DNA from: Pseudomonadota bacterium | GTDB taxonomy: Bacteria > Pseudomonadota > Alphaproteobacteria > Ferrovibrionales > Ferrovibrionaceae | Length of the DNA: 8,913 nucleotides | Assembly (NCBI GenBank): GCA_021793055.1 | Contig: JAJYTL010000116.1 | Coordinates: 1 to 8,913 of the forward strand | Reading direction: 5' to 3' | In this document: positions 1 to 6,337 of the stretch, in pieces | Position numbering within the stretch: the first letter of the stretch is position 1 | How the letters are laid out: each line of letters opens with the position of its first letter | Position numbers and translations under genes: made by a program | The notes under the pieces: generated by a model | What the model was told of the DNA's origin: nothing | What the model saw: the letters and a program-made list of their open reading frames with translations, nothing else | Databases searched by the model: none

Positions 1-1
1 A

Positions 2-754
2 TCAGCAGGTTCTGGCCGGGATGTAGCCGGCATGAACGCTGCAAAGGAAGGCGCAGGCGGCACCGAATTCCTCCGGCGTGCCGAAACGGCCCGAGGGATT
101 GTTCGCTGCGCGGTTCTTCGCTTCCTCATCGGGCGTGCGGCCGCTCGCCTTGGCCTGCACCTGGACGGTGGCGCGCAGGCGGTCGGTGTCGAAGGGTCCG
201 GGCAGAAGATTGTTGATGGTGACGCCGTTGCGCACCGTCTTCCGCGCCAGTCCGGCGACGAAGCCGGTGAGGCCGGAGCGCGCGCCGTTGGACAGGCCGA
301 GAATGTCGATCGGCGCCTTGACTGCGCCCGAGGTGATGTTGATGACGCGGCCGAAGCCCCGCTTCATCATGTTGTCGACGGTGGCCTTCATCAGCTCGAT
401 CGGCGCGAGCATGTTGGCGTCGAGCGCGGCGATCCATTGATCGCGGCCCCAATCTCGGAAATCGCCGGGCGGCGGGCCGCCTGCGTTGTTGACCAGAATG
501 TCGGGCGAGGGGCAGACTTCAAGCGCGGCGGCGCGGCCCTCGAGGGTCGCGATGTTGCCGGTGGCGATCTTCACCGTGGCGCCAGCCGTGGCCTGCTTGC
601 GAAGCTCGGCCGCGGTCGCCTCGAGCGCGTCCTTGCTGCGCGCCGTGATCACCACGTTGACGCCCTCACGCACCAGCGCCAGCGCGCAGCCCTTGCCCAG
701 ACCCTTGCTGGCCGCGCAAACCAGCGCCGTCTTTCCGGCGATGCCCAAATCCAT
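2..754 (-). CDS. Atypical short-chain dehydrogenase/reductase (SDR), apparent frameshift at C-terminus
   Basis: This is a FabG-like Rossmann-fold protein, presumably a cytoplasmic NAD(P)-binding oxidoreductase of unknown substrate. Seen: a variant nucleotide-binding loop AASKGLG at residues 14-20 (usual TGxxxGIG), NNAG at 89-92, Asn114 in DANMLAP, Ser142 in the active-site strand, and PGPFDTDR at about 185-192. The Tyr and Lys of YxxxK, expected 13 and 17 residues after the Ser, are Ser155 and Arg159 (LSNGAR). Some SDR subgroups share this SNxxR pattern, so the classical reductase mechanism is doubtful. The ATG overlaps the hdaA stop (TGATG), with GAGGAG seven bases upstream, so the start is secure. 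The frame ends at a TGA at positions 4-2 after GYIPARTC. Reading one base over after GYI gives GQNLL, the normal SDR C-terminal motif, so one base seems to be missing near 18-20. The intact gene would run past the window edge. Confidence 0.85.
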   Translation of the reverse strand: MDLGIAGKTALVCAASKGLGKGCALALVREGVNVVITARSKDALEATAAELRKQATAGATVKIATGNIATLEGRAAALEVCPSPDILVNNAGGPPPGDFRDWGRDQWIAALDANMLAPIELMKATVDNMMKRGFGRVINITSGAVKAPIDILGLSNGARSGLTGFVAGLARKTVRNGVTINNLLPGPFDTDRLRATVQVQAKASGRTPDEEAKNRAANNPSGRFGTPEEFGAACAFLCSVHAGYIPARTC

Positions 755-1449
755 CAGTTTTCTCCTCGATTTTCGTCCGGCGTTTCCGTATCGCGATCAT
801 GCAATAATTGCCGAACCAAAGGAATAGTAATGGCGCGCCGTTCCGCCAGCGCGACGCGGTCGAGCGCCGCCACGATCTCCTGCACGGCGGCGAAGGATCG
901 CTCCATGCGGCTCAGAAGATAGAGGATGACCTCTTCCGAGACGCGAATCTGGCGGTCGGCGAAGGTCTTGACTAGGACGGCGCCGATCAGCGCCTCGTCC
1001 GGCAGCTGCAGCGCGACCGCCGGCGCCGCGAGGAGGCGCGAGCGCAGATCCGGCAAGCGCAGCGGCCAGCGGACCGGCGCCACCCTCGCGGTCAGGAGCA
1101 GGAAGCGCCCCGCCTCCGCCATCATGTTGTAGAGATGGAACAGCGCCGTCTCGTCGACGCCGCGGTCGAGGTCCTCGATCACCAGCGCGTGCTCGGCCAG
1201 CGCCGGCAGCGCCTGGCCGGCCAGCGCGTCGGCTTCGAGCCGCAGGGCGCCCGAGCGTTCTCGCCAGGCCTCGGCCAGATGGCTTTTGCCGGCGCCTTCC
1301 GGCCCATGGATGACGAGCGCGCGCTGCGGCCATTCCGGCCAGCGGTCGAGCCAGGCGACCGCCGCCGCGTTGCTTGGCGCGACGAGGAAATCCTCGCGCT
1401 TCAGCGCCGGACGATGGCCGAGCTCAAGCGGAATCTGGCGCGCGCTCAA
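754..1449 (-). CDS. hdaA: HdaA, DnaA-homologous regulatory inactivator of DnaA
   Basis: A 231-residue AAA+ protein of the DnaA/Hda family. In the known pathway, Hda bound to the DNA polymerase beta clamp stimulates ATP hydrolysis by DnaA after initiation and so limits re-replication. Seen: QIPLEL at residues 5-10 fits a clamp-binding motif of the QL[S/P]L type and sits at the extreme N-terminus as in Hda. The Walker A motif is GPEGAGKS (49-56) and Walker B is ALVIEDLD (88-95). LLLTAR (117-122) is sensor I, DLRSRL (134-139) holds the likely arginine finger Arg138, and RMERSF (181-186) is the likely sensor II with Arg184. It ends without the DnaA domain IV helix-turn-helix, which separates it from DnaA. 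The start is TTG, chosen because it is preceded by GGGAG at good spacing, keeps the clamp motif at the end and overlaps the permease stop (TTGA). Confidence 0.9.
   Translation of the reverse strand: MSARQIPLELGHRPALKREDFLVAPSNAAAVAWLDRWPEWPQRALVIHGPEGAGKSHLAEAWRERSGALRLEADALAGQALPALAEHALVIEDLDRGVDETALFHLYNMMAEAGRFLLLTARVAPVRWPLRLPDLRSRLLAAPAVALQLPDEALIGAVLVKTFADRQIRVSEEVILYLLSRMERSFAAVQEIVAALDRVALAERRAITIPLVRQLLHDRDTETPDENRGEN
762..767 (-). promoter_or_regulatory. Ribosome binding site of the SDR gene
   Basis: GAGGAG on the minus strand, seven bases before the ATG at 754. It lies inside the last codons of hdaA, so the SDR can start translation itself as well as through the TGATG overlap. Confidence 0.7.
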
Positions 1450-2501
1450 TGTGGCTCCCGCGGCCCGCCGTGCTGCCTGTCGCCCCGATAGAGGTCGCTC
1501 TCCAGATAGCGCCCGATGGTGAAGCGCGTCAGCACGCCGATCACCGCCGCGACCGGCACGGCGAGCAGCACACCGACGAAGCCGAACAGCGCGGCGAAGG
1601 CGAGCAACGCGAAGATCACCCAGACGGGATGCAGCCGCACCCGGTCACCGACCAGCTTGGGGCTGAGAATATTGCCCTCGAAGAAGCTGCCGACCGCGAA
1701 GGCGGCGACGACCAGGACGACGGAAAGATAGTTCGGCCAGAATTGCACCGTCGCGACGGCGGTCGCGGTGACGAAGCCGAAGAACGTGCCGATGAACGGC
1801 ACGAAGGCGAAAACACCCGTCAGGATGCCGATCAGAAGCCCATAATGAACCTTCAGAAGGGTCAGGGCGAGGCCGTAATAGGCCGCGAGGATGGCACAGA
1901 CGATCACTTGGCCGTGCACGAAGCCGGCGAGAACGTTGTCGATTTCGCGCATGTTGGCGCGAATGACGGGCGCTTGGCCCCGCGGCAGCCAGCCGTCGAT
2001 GCGGTCCACCACCTGGTTCCAGTCGCGCAGCAGGTAGAAGGCGACCACCGGCGTCACCAGCAGTAGCGAGATCAGATTGACCAGCGCGAGGCCGCTGCCG
2101 ACCAGCCCGCCGAGCGCGCTCGCAATCCACGCGCCGGCCTCCTTCGACAGGCTTCCCGGCAGCGCGCCCTGAAACAGCGGGCCGAGAAGCGGCAGAAGCT
2201 TGTCGCGGAACCAGCCGACGATCGTGGGCAGCCCGCCGGCAAGACCGGCGATCTGGTTTTGGATCGTCGGCACGATCAAGACCAGCGCGAGAACGAAGCC
2301 ACCGAAGAAGACGACGAGTAGAAGCGCGGAGCCGAAGCTGCGCCGGATGCCCTTGGCCTCAAGCCAGTTGACCAGCGGATCGAGCAAATAGGCGATCGCC
2401 ATGCCGGCGACGAACGGCAGCAGCATGCCGCGCAGCAGATAGAGCAGTACAACGAGGGCGGCACCGAGCGCCGCGAGGCCGAGCTTGTTGCCGGTGGTCA
2501 T
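1446..2501 (-). CDS. AI-2E family (PerM/UPF0118) permease
   Basis: A 351-residue integral inner-membrane protein of the AI-2E transporter/PerM family. Members have been linked to autoinducer-2 export or Na+/H+ antiport, but the substrate here is unknown. Seen: hydrophobic segments at about 7-23, 27-42, 56-78, 136-160, 199-218, 219-250, 258-278 and 294-325, fitting the family's eight-helix plan and usual length. The C-terminal signature region EGNILSPKLVGDRVRLHP (275-292), followed by a long hydrophobic stretch, is the clearest family mark. The ATG at 2501 puts the first helix near the N-terminus as expected. An in-frame extension to 2642 is Arg/Pro-rich and lies inside the DUF2066 gene, so I rejected it. 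The 3' end overlaps the hdaA TTG start by four bases, implying co-translation. Confidence 0.88.
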   Translation of the reverse strand: MTTGNKLGLAALGAALVVLLYLLRGMLLPFVAGMAIAYLLDPLVNWLEAKGIRRSFGSALLLVVFFGGFVLALVLIVPTIQNQIAGLAGGLPTIVGWFRDKLLPLLGPLFQGALPGSLSKEAGAWIASALGGLVGSGLALVNLISLLLVTPVVAFYLLRDWNQVVDRIDGWLPRGQAPVIRANMREIDNVLAGFVHGQVIVCAILAAYYGLALTLLKVHYGLLIGILTGVFAFVPFIGTFFGFVTATAVATVQFWPNYLSVVLVVAAFAVGSFFEGNILSPKLVGDRVRLHPVWVIFALLAFAALFGFVGVLLAVPVAAVIGVLTRFTIGRYLESDLYRGDRQHGGPREPH

Positions 2502-2554
2502 GGCGCCGCGGCCGGCAGCCGCCCTTCGCGGAAAGCCAGGCGGGCGGCGGTCAT
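2498..2554 (-). CDS. Possible 18-residue ORF bridging DUF2066 and permease genes
   Basis: A tiny frame encoding MTAARLAFREGRLPAAAP begins with an ATGA overlap on the DUF2066 stop and ends with an ATGA overlap on the permease ATG. The permease has no strong Shine-Dalgarno sequence close to its own start, so ribosomes finishing DUF2066 could translate this bridge and restart at the permease. I recognise no domain. It may be a coupling leader peptide, the remnant of a lost gene, or chance. Only the double overlap supports it. Confidence 0.25.
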   Translation of the reverse strand: MTAARLAFREGRLPAAAP

Positions 2555-3750
2555 GGGCGTTCGCTGCCGTCGGGCGGCAGCGCCGGGGCGAGATGCGGCG
2601 CCGGTTTGGGCGGGGCCATTGCCGGGGCGCTGGCCGGCACACCTTTCGCGCCGTCTACCGCCCTATCCGCCGCCGGGGGCGCGATCGGTCGCAGCGCCCA
2701 ATAGCCGTTCTGGTCGGCGAGCTTGAGCCGGCGCTGGGCGAGGGTCAGCGCGAGGCCGTGGGCGGTGCCGAGATAATGTAGCGTCACCTCGGCTTGCCTG
2801 CGGGTAAACGAGGTCAGGTTGAGACTCTGGATCGCCGGCGTGTCCTGTAGTTCCTGTTCGGTCGCGAGCCAATCCTTGAGATTGGCGAAGGCGACCTGGA
2901 GGCTGAGCGCCGCCGGATGGTTGGGATCGAGCAGCGTCGCCTGCTTCCAGGTTTCCTCGAGCGCGCTCGCGGTCTTGGCGACCGCCCGGCTGAACAGAGC
3001 GGGGCCGGCCGTGCCGGCCACGGTCAGCGTCGGGGGCGTGCCGGTGCCCTCGCCATATTCGTGGAGTTGGATCGAAAGGCCGTTCGCGGTCGCGGTCGCG
3101 ACGGCGACGGCGACGCCGCCGGCGTCGTAGCGCTGCGCGATCTTGGCGAGCTTCGCGGGGTCGCCCGCGAGCGCCGCCTTGGCGTCGATCGTGCCGACGT
3201 CCTCGATATCGCCGAGCGGCACCGAAAGCGGCAGCAGGCCATAGCCCTCCGGCTTCTGGCCCCAGGCCGTGCGCCAGGGATTGGGGTCCGACCACAACAC
3301 GCTGCCGCCGGCGCTGGCGAAGACCGGGAGGATGAGCAGCGGCGCCGCCGCCGATTCGGAGAACGGGATGTTATCGCCGCTCAGCAGCGCCTCGACGTTG
3401 TCGCCGCGAAAGCGCACGGTAAGCTTGGCGATATAACGGATCGGCGAGGTGTGCTCGTCGCCGATCTCGATGCTTCGCACCAGCGTTTCGAGCGTCTCGT
3501 CGTCGATCTTGGGAAGCGCCGCCCAGTCGCTTTTTCGTGTCAGCCGGTGCAACAGAATGCCGTAGGCGTCGCGTTGGCCCTGGCTGATCGCCTGCAGCCG
3601 GGCGATGGCGGCGCTCGCTGCGGTGACGTCGACCGGGACGTTGGCGACGGTGAACGGATCGGCGAGCGCCGCCCTGGCCGGGGAAATCGCGGCCAGGGGA
3701 AGCATAAGGAACGCCGCCGAGGCGGCCGCCAGACGGAAGAACGGGGTCAT
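2551..3750 (-). CDS. DUF2066 domain-containing exported protein
   Basis: A 399-residue protein of the DUF2066 family, whose function is unknown. The ATG at 3750 is chosen because it starts a textbook signal peptide: MTPFFRL, a hydrophobic core to about residue 22, then SPARA, with cleavage likely after Ala27. The mature protein is therefore periplasmic or outer-membrane associated. Seen in the body: ADPFTVANVPVDVTA just after the signal, SGDNIPFSES (about 124-133) and LPVFASAGGSVLWSDPNPWR (141-160), which resemble the conserved DUF2066 core. The last 45 residues are a Pro/Ala-rich low-complexity tail. A longer frame from 3807 adds 19 residues before the signal peptide and is unlikely. It is first in the minus-strand operon and divergent from purM. 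The family assignment is from recognition of sequence and neighbourhood, not a search. Confidence 0.75.
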   Translation of the reverse strand: MTPFFRLAAASAAFLMLPLAAISPARAALADPFTVANVPVDVTAASAAIARLQAISQGQRDAYGILLHRLTRKSDWAALPKIDDETLETLVRSIEIGDEHTSPIRYIAKLTVRFRGDNVEALLSGDNIPFSESAAAPLLILPVFASAGGSVLWSDPNPWRTAWGQKPEGYGLLPLSVPLGDIEDVGTIDAKAALAGDPAKLAKIAQRYDAGGVAVAVATATANGLSIQLHEYGEGTGTPPTLTVAGTAGPALFSRAVAKTASALEETWKQATLLDPNHPAALSLQVAFANLKDWLATEQELQDTPAIQSLNLTSFTRRQAEVTLHYLGTAHGLALTLAQRRLKLADQNGYWALRPIAPPAADRAVDGAKGVPASAPAMAPPKPAPHLAPALPPDGSERP

Positions 3751-3778
3751 TGCAAAGCCCGTCGGATTAAGTATGGTT
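3750..3778 (+). promoter_or_regulatory. Candidate purM promoter
   Basis: TTGCAA at 3750-3755 and TATGGT at 3773-3778 are 17 bases apart, each matching 4 of 6 consensus positions, and would give a leader of about 30 bases before the purM GTG. The 65-bp gap is divergent, so it must also serve the DUF2066 operon. I see no clear minus-strand promoter or operator in it. Confidence 0.35.
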
Positions 3779-3815
3779 TGCCGCGTCGCAAATTGCTGCG
3801 GCAGCATATCCCAGC

Positions 3816-4901
3816 GTGGGGGAAGCCATCAACCGGGGTCAGACCTATAAGGGCGCGGGCGTCGATATCGACGCCGGCCAGGCATTGGTTCGGGCGATCC
3901 AGCCGCTCGTCGGGGCGACCCGGCGCGCCGGCGCGGATACCGCCCTCGGCAGTTTCGGGGCGCTTTTCGACCTCAAGGCCGCGGGTTTCCGCGATCCCAT
4001 CCTGGTCGCCGGGACGGACGGCGTCGGCACCAAGCTGAAGGTCGCGCTGGTCGCCGGGCGGCACCGGGGGATCGGCGTCGATCTCGTCGCCATGTCGGTC
4101 AACGATGTCGTCGTCCAGGGCGCCGAGCCCTTGTTCTTCCTCGATTATTACGCCACCAGCCGGCTCGATGTCGGGCTTGCGACCGAGGTCATCGCCGGCA
4201 TCGCCGAGGGCTGCCAGGCCGCCGGCTGCGCCCTGATCGGCGGCGAAACTGCGGAAATGCCCGGCCTTTATCAGGCCGGCGACTACGATCTCGCGGGCTT
4301 TTGCGTCGGCGCCGCCGAGCGCGACGCACTGTTGCCGCGGCCCGGCATCGTCGCCGGCGACCGCCTGATCGGCCTCGCCTCAAGCGGCCTTCACGCCAAC
4401 GGCTTCTCGCTCGCCCGCGCCATCGTCGCCGCGGGCGGCTTCACCTATGATCGGCCGGCGCCCTTCGATTCGGCGGCTCCACTCGGCGAAATCCTCCTGG
4501 CCCCGACCCGGATCTACGTCAAAAGCTGTCTCAAGGTGCTACGCGACGTCGGGGTCAAGGCGTTCGCCCATATCACCGGCGGCGGCCTGGTCGACAACGT
4601 GCCGCGCGTGCTGCCGCCCGGCGTCGTCGCCGAGATCGCGGCCGCGAGCTGGCCCCGGCCGCCGCTGTTCGCCTGGCTGCAGCAGGCCGGCGCGGTGGCG
4701 CCCGAGGAAATGGCACGGACCTTCAACAACGGTATCGGCATGATCGTCGTGGTCGCCGCGGATCGCCTGGAGGCGGCGATGGCCGATCTGCGCGCCTCAG
4801 GCGAGCGGGTCTTCGAGATCGGCCGCATCGTTGCCGCGGCGGACGACAAGGCGCCGCCCGCGGTGGCGCTTGCCGGCATGGCGGAAGCGTGGCGCGGGTG
4901 A
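3816..4901 (+). CDS. purM: Phosphoribosylformylglycinamidine cyclo-ligase (AIR synthetase)
   Basis: PurM is a cytosolic enzyme that closes FGAM to aminoimidazole ribonucleotide using ATP, the fifth step of purine synthesis. The 361-residue length is close to the usual size of about 350. Seen in order: YKGAGVDIDAG (11-21), the start of the conserved N-terminal region; GTDGVGTKLKVA (66-77); MSVNDVVVQGAEPLFFLDYY (93-112); GGETAEMPG (142-150), an ATP/substrate loop; SSGLHANGFSLAR (189-201); HITGGGLVDNVPRVLP (252-267); and TFNNGIGM (302-309). All key family motifs are intact. The GTG at 3816 is the only reasonable start, placing YKxAGVDIDAG about ten residues in, although no good Shine-Dalgarno is visible before it. 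It overlaps purN by 13 bases and is co-transcribed with it. Confidence 0.97.
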   Translation: MGEAINRGQTYKGAGVDIDAGQALVRAIQPLVGATRRAGADTALGSFGALFDLKAAGFRDPILVAGTDGVGTKLKVALVAGRHRGIGVDLVAMSVNDVVVQGAEPLFFLDYYATSRLDVGLATEVIAGIAEGCQAAGCALIGGETAEMPGLYQAGDYDLAGFCVGAAERDALLPRPGIVAGDRLIGLASSGLHANGFSLARAIVAAGGFTYDRPAPFDSAAPLGEILLAPTRIYVKSCLKVLRDVGVKAFAHITGGGLVDNVPRVLPPGVVAEIAAASWPRPPLFAWLQQAGAVAPEEMARTFNNGIGMIVVVAADRLEAAMADLRASGERVFEIGRIVAAADDKAPPAVALAGMAEAWRG

Positions 4902-5539
4902 GGGTTGCGGTTCTGATCTCGGGCCGCGGCTCGAACCTCGAGGCGCTGATCCGCCACGCGGTGGCGGCGGATTTTCCAGCCGAGATCGCGCTCGTGATCT
5001 CGAATGTCGCGGGTGCCTTAGGTCTTCGTCATGCCGAGGCGGCGGGCATCACGACCCAGGTCATCGAGCACCGCGGCAAGGAGCGCGCGGCCTTCGAGGC
5101 CGAGCTCGATCGGGCGCTCCGGGCGGCCGGCGTCGAGCTGATCTGCCTCGCCGGCTTCATGCGCCTGCTCACGGGCGAGTTCGTGCGCCGCTGGGCGGAT
5201 CGGATCCTGAACATCCACCCCTCGCTGTTGCCGGCCTTCCGCGGTCTCGACGTGCATGAGCGTGTGATCGCCGCGGGGGTGCGCTTCACCGGCTGCACGG
5301 TCCATTTCGTCCGCCCCGAGATGGATGCCGGGCCGATCGTCGGCCAAGCCGTGGTTCCGGTCGCCGACGGCGACACCGCGGAAACCCTGGCCGTCCGCGT
5401 GCTCGAGGCCGAGCACGCGCTCTATCCCCTGGCGCTTCGCCTGGTCGCGGAGCGACGGGCCGAGGTGATCGGCGACGTGGTGCGGATTCGCGATGCCGGG
5501 CCGCCGGACTTCGGTTTCCGCCTCAATCCCGCGCGCTAG
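4889..5539 (+). CDS. purN: Phosphoribosylglycinamide formyltransferase (GAR transformylase)
   Basis: PurN transfers a formyl group from 10-formyl-tetrahydrofolate to GAR, the third step of purine synthesis, in the cytosol. The 216 residues match the single-domain bacterial enzyme. Seen: VLISGRGSNLEALI (8-21), the phosphate-binding start; CLAGFMRLLT (86-95); NIHPSLLPAFRG (108-119); and MDAGPI (145-150). The catalytic triad Asn-His-Asp is Asn108, His110 and Asp146, matching the E. coli order and spacing. There are two possible GTG starts. The one at 4889 is used here. The one at 4898 forms a GTGA overlap with the purM stop, has GGAAG ten bases upstream, and would give an N-terminus of E. coli-like length. 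The gene ends 135 bases before the convergent ndk stop codon. Confidence 0.96.
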   Translation: MARVRVAVLISGRGSNLEALIRHAVAADFPAEIALVISNVAGALGLRHAEAAGITTQVIEHRGKERAAFEAELDRALRAAGVELICLAGFMRLLTGEFVRRWADRILNIHPSLLPAFRGLDVHERVIAAGVRFTGCTVHFVRPEMDAGPIVGQAVVPVADGDTAETLAVRVLEAEHALYPLALRLVAERRAEVIGDVVRIRDAGPPDFGFRLNPAR

Positions 5540-5548
5540 ATTACGGCA

Positions 5549-5568
5549 TCGGGCGCGGCCGCGCCCGA
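5549..5568. terminator. Perfect 20-bp GC palindrome after purN (possible terminator)
   Basis: TCGGGCGCGGCCGCGCCCGA is self-complementary over its full length, starting nine bases after the purN stop. It is flanked by direct copies of GGCATCGG at 5545-5552 and 5570-5577. As RNA it would form a very stable hairpin with almost no loop, and no T-run follows, so it is not a classical intrinsic terminator. It may still stop or protect the purMN transcript, or be a protein-binding site. Confidence 0.4.
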
Positions 5569-5584
5569 CGGCATCGGTTCATTC

Positions 5585-5605
5585 GACCGGGTCGTGCTCC
5601 CGGTC
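5585..5605. terminator. Stem-loop between purN and ndk
   Basis: GACCGGG (5585-5591) pairs perfectly with CCCGGTC (5599-5605) around a 7-base loop. It could act in either direction between the convergent genes. There is no T-run, and the role is inferred. Confidence 0.35.
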
Positions 5606-5627
5606 TGTAGAAACGGCGCCCGGAACA

Positions 5628-5675
5628 GCGCACGGGCATGATTTCGGGTCGAATCGACCTAAAATCATCGTGCGC
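5628..5675 (-). repeat. Palindromic repeat, family A copy 1
   Basis: A 48-bp imperfect palindrome with outer arms GCGCACG and CGTGCGC and inner arms ATGATTT and AAATCAT. Read on the minus strand it aligns to the palindrome at 7167-7213 at about 38 of 47 positions by eye, so both belong to one dispersed family. It begins directly at the ndk stop codon: the last base of its right arm is the first base of the plus-strand CTA. It could fold into a hairpin in the 3' end of the ndk mRNA. Confidence 0.85.
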
Positions 5676-6097
5676 TAGCCGACGATTTCGATCGCGGAAA
5701 AGAAGAACGCAATCTCGACGGCGGCGTTCTCGATGCTGTCCGAGCCGTGCGCGGAATTGGCCTCGATCGATTCGGCGAAATCCTTGCGGATGGTGCCGGC
5801 CGCGGCCTTGGCGGGATCGGTCGCACCCATCACCTCGCGGTTTTTCGCGACCGCGTTGTCGCCTTCGAGGACCTGAGCCACCACCGGACCCGAGGTCATG
5901 AAGGTGCAGAGATCGTTGAAGAAAGGGCGCTCGCGATGGACGGCGTAAAAGGCCTCCGCCTGCGCGCGGGACAGCCGGAGCCGCTTCTGCGCCACGATGC
6001 GAAGCCCGGCCCGTTCCAGGCGGTCGGCGACGGCGCCGGTCAGGTTGCGACGGGTGGCGTCGGGTTTGATGATCGAAAGCGTGCGCTCGATAGCCAT
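5675..6097 (-). CDS. ndk: Nucleoside diphosphate kinase
   Basis: Ndk moves the gamma-phosphate from ATP to nucleoside diphosphates through a phosphohistidine, balancing NTP and dNTP pools in the cytosol. The protein is 140 residues, exactly the usual bacterial length. Seen: ERTLSIIKPDA (4-14), the conserved first strand with Lys11; RPFFNDLCTFMTSGP (57-71); GATDPAKAAAGTIRKDF (91-107); and NSAHGSDS (114-121), with the phosphorylated His117. The C-terminus AIEIVG is normal for the family, so the stop codon is native although a palindromic repeat begins right at it. It is transcribed alone from a strong-looking promoter at 6130-6159 and converges on purN. Confidence 0.98.
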   Translation of the reverse strand: MAIERTLSIIKPDATRRNLTGAVADRLERAGLRIVAQKRLRLSRAQAEAFYAVHRERPFFNDLCTFMTSGPVVAQVLEGDNAVAKNREVMGATDPAKAAAGTIRKDFAESIEANSAHGSDSIENAAVEIAFFFSAIEIVG

Positions 6098-6129
6098 GAC
6101 GGTTCCATATTCTCTGGCGGACGGGCGGC

Positions 6130-6159
6130 GTTATAGTCCGTCGCTTCCCCTTCTGTCCA
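6130..6159 (-). promoter_or_regulatory. Promoter of ndk
   Basis: On the minus strand, TGGACA (6159-6154) and TATAAC (6135-6130) are separated by 18 bases. Each differs from the sigma-70-type consensus at one position. The start of transcription would fall near 6123, giving a leader of about 26 bases before the ndk ATG. It is the best promoter match I see in the window. Confidence 0.6.
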
Positions 6160-6268
6160 GCGCGGATCGCCGCCGGCACCGCCGGCTGTCGATGCCTTGG
6201 AATCGCTCAAGCCATTTCCGCTTGTCCCGTCCGGCGTTCCTTTTATGGTTGGGGCAACCGCCGCGGGC

Positions 6269-6290
6269 GGCCGAGCGCCGTCCCTCGGCC
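6269..6290 (+). promoter_or_regulatory. Stem-loop in the leader of the crotonase gene
   Basis: GGCCGAG (6269-6275) pairs perfectly with CTCGGCC (6284-6290) around an 8-base loop, followed by TTGT. It lies 47 bases before the crotonase ATG. A weak plus-strand promoter candidate lies upstream (TTGTCC at 6222-6227, TATGGT at 6244-6249), which would place the hairpin in the 5' leader. A regulatory role is inference. The rest of 6160-6337 holds only a short GCCGGC-ACC-GCCGGC repeat (6172-6186) and no gene. Confidence 0.3.
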
Positions 6291-6324
6291 TTGTCACCGC
6301 CCCATCCTGCCTCGCGATCTTTTT

Positions 6325-6330
6325 CAGGAG
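6325..6330 (+). promoter_or_regulatory. Ribosome binding site of the crotonase gene
   Basis: CAGGAG, seven bases before the ATG at 6338. It decides the start against an in-frame ATG at 6197 that would add 47 residues with no family similarity. Confidence 0.75.
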
Positions 6331-6337
6331 TCCGAAT

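Noticed and set aside
2502..2642. N-terminal extension of the permease
   Set aside because: It is Arg/Pro-rich, lies within the DUF2066 coding region, and displaces the first membrane helix from the N-terminus.
2917..4038. Long plus-strand open frame (373 codons) over DUF2066 and the start of purM
   Set aside because: It is antisense to a gene with a clear signal peptide and runs into purM in the wrong frame. Its Arg/Gly-rich, motif-free composition is typical of high-GC shadow frames.
6197..6337. N-terminal extension of the crotonase
   Set aside because: It adds 47 residues with no family similarity, while the ATG at 6338 has CAGGAG at ideal spacing.
6098..6337. Possible tRNA or small RNA gene in the ndk/crotonase gap
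   Set aside because: I found no cloverleaf or T-loop sequence; only promoter signals and short GC hairpins are visible.
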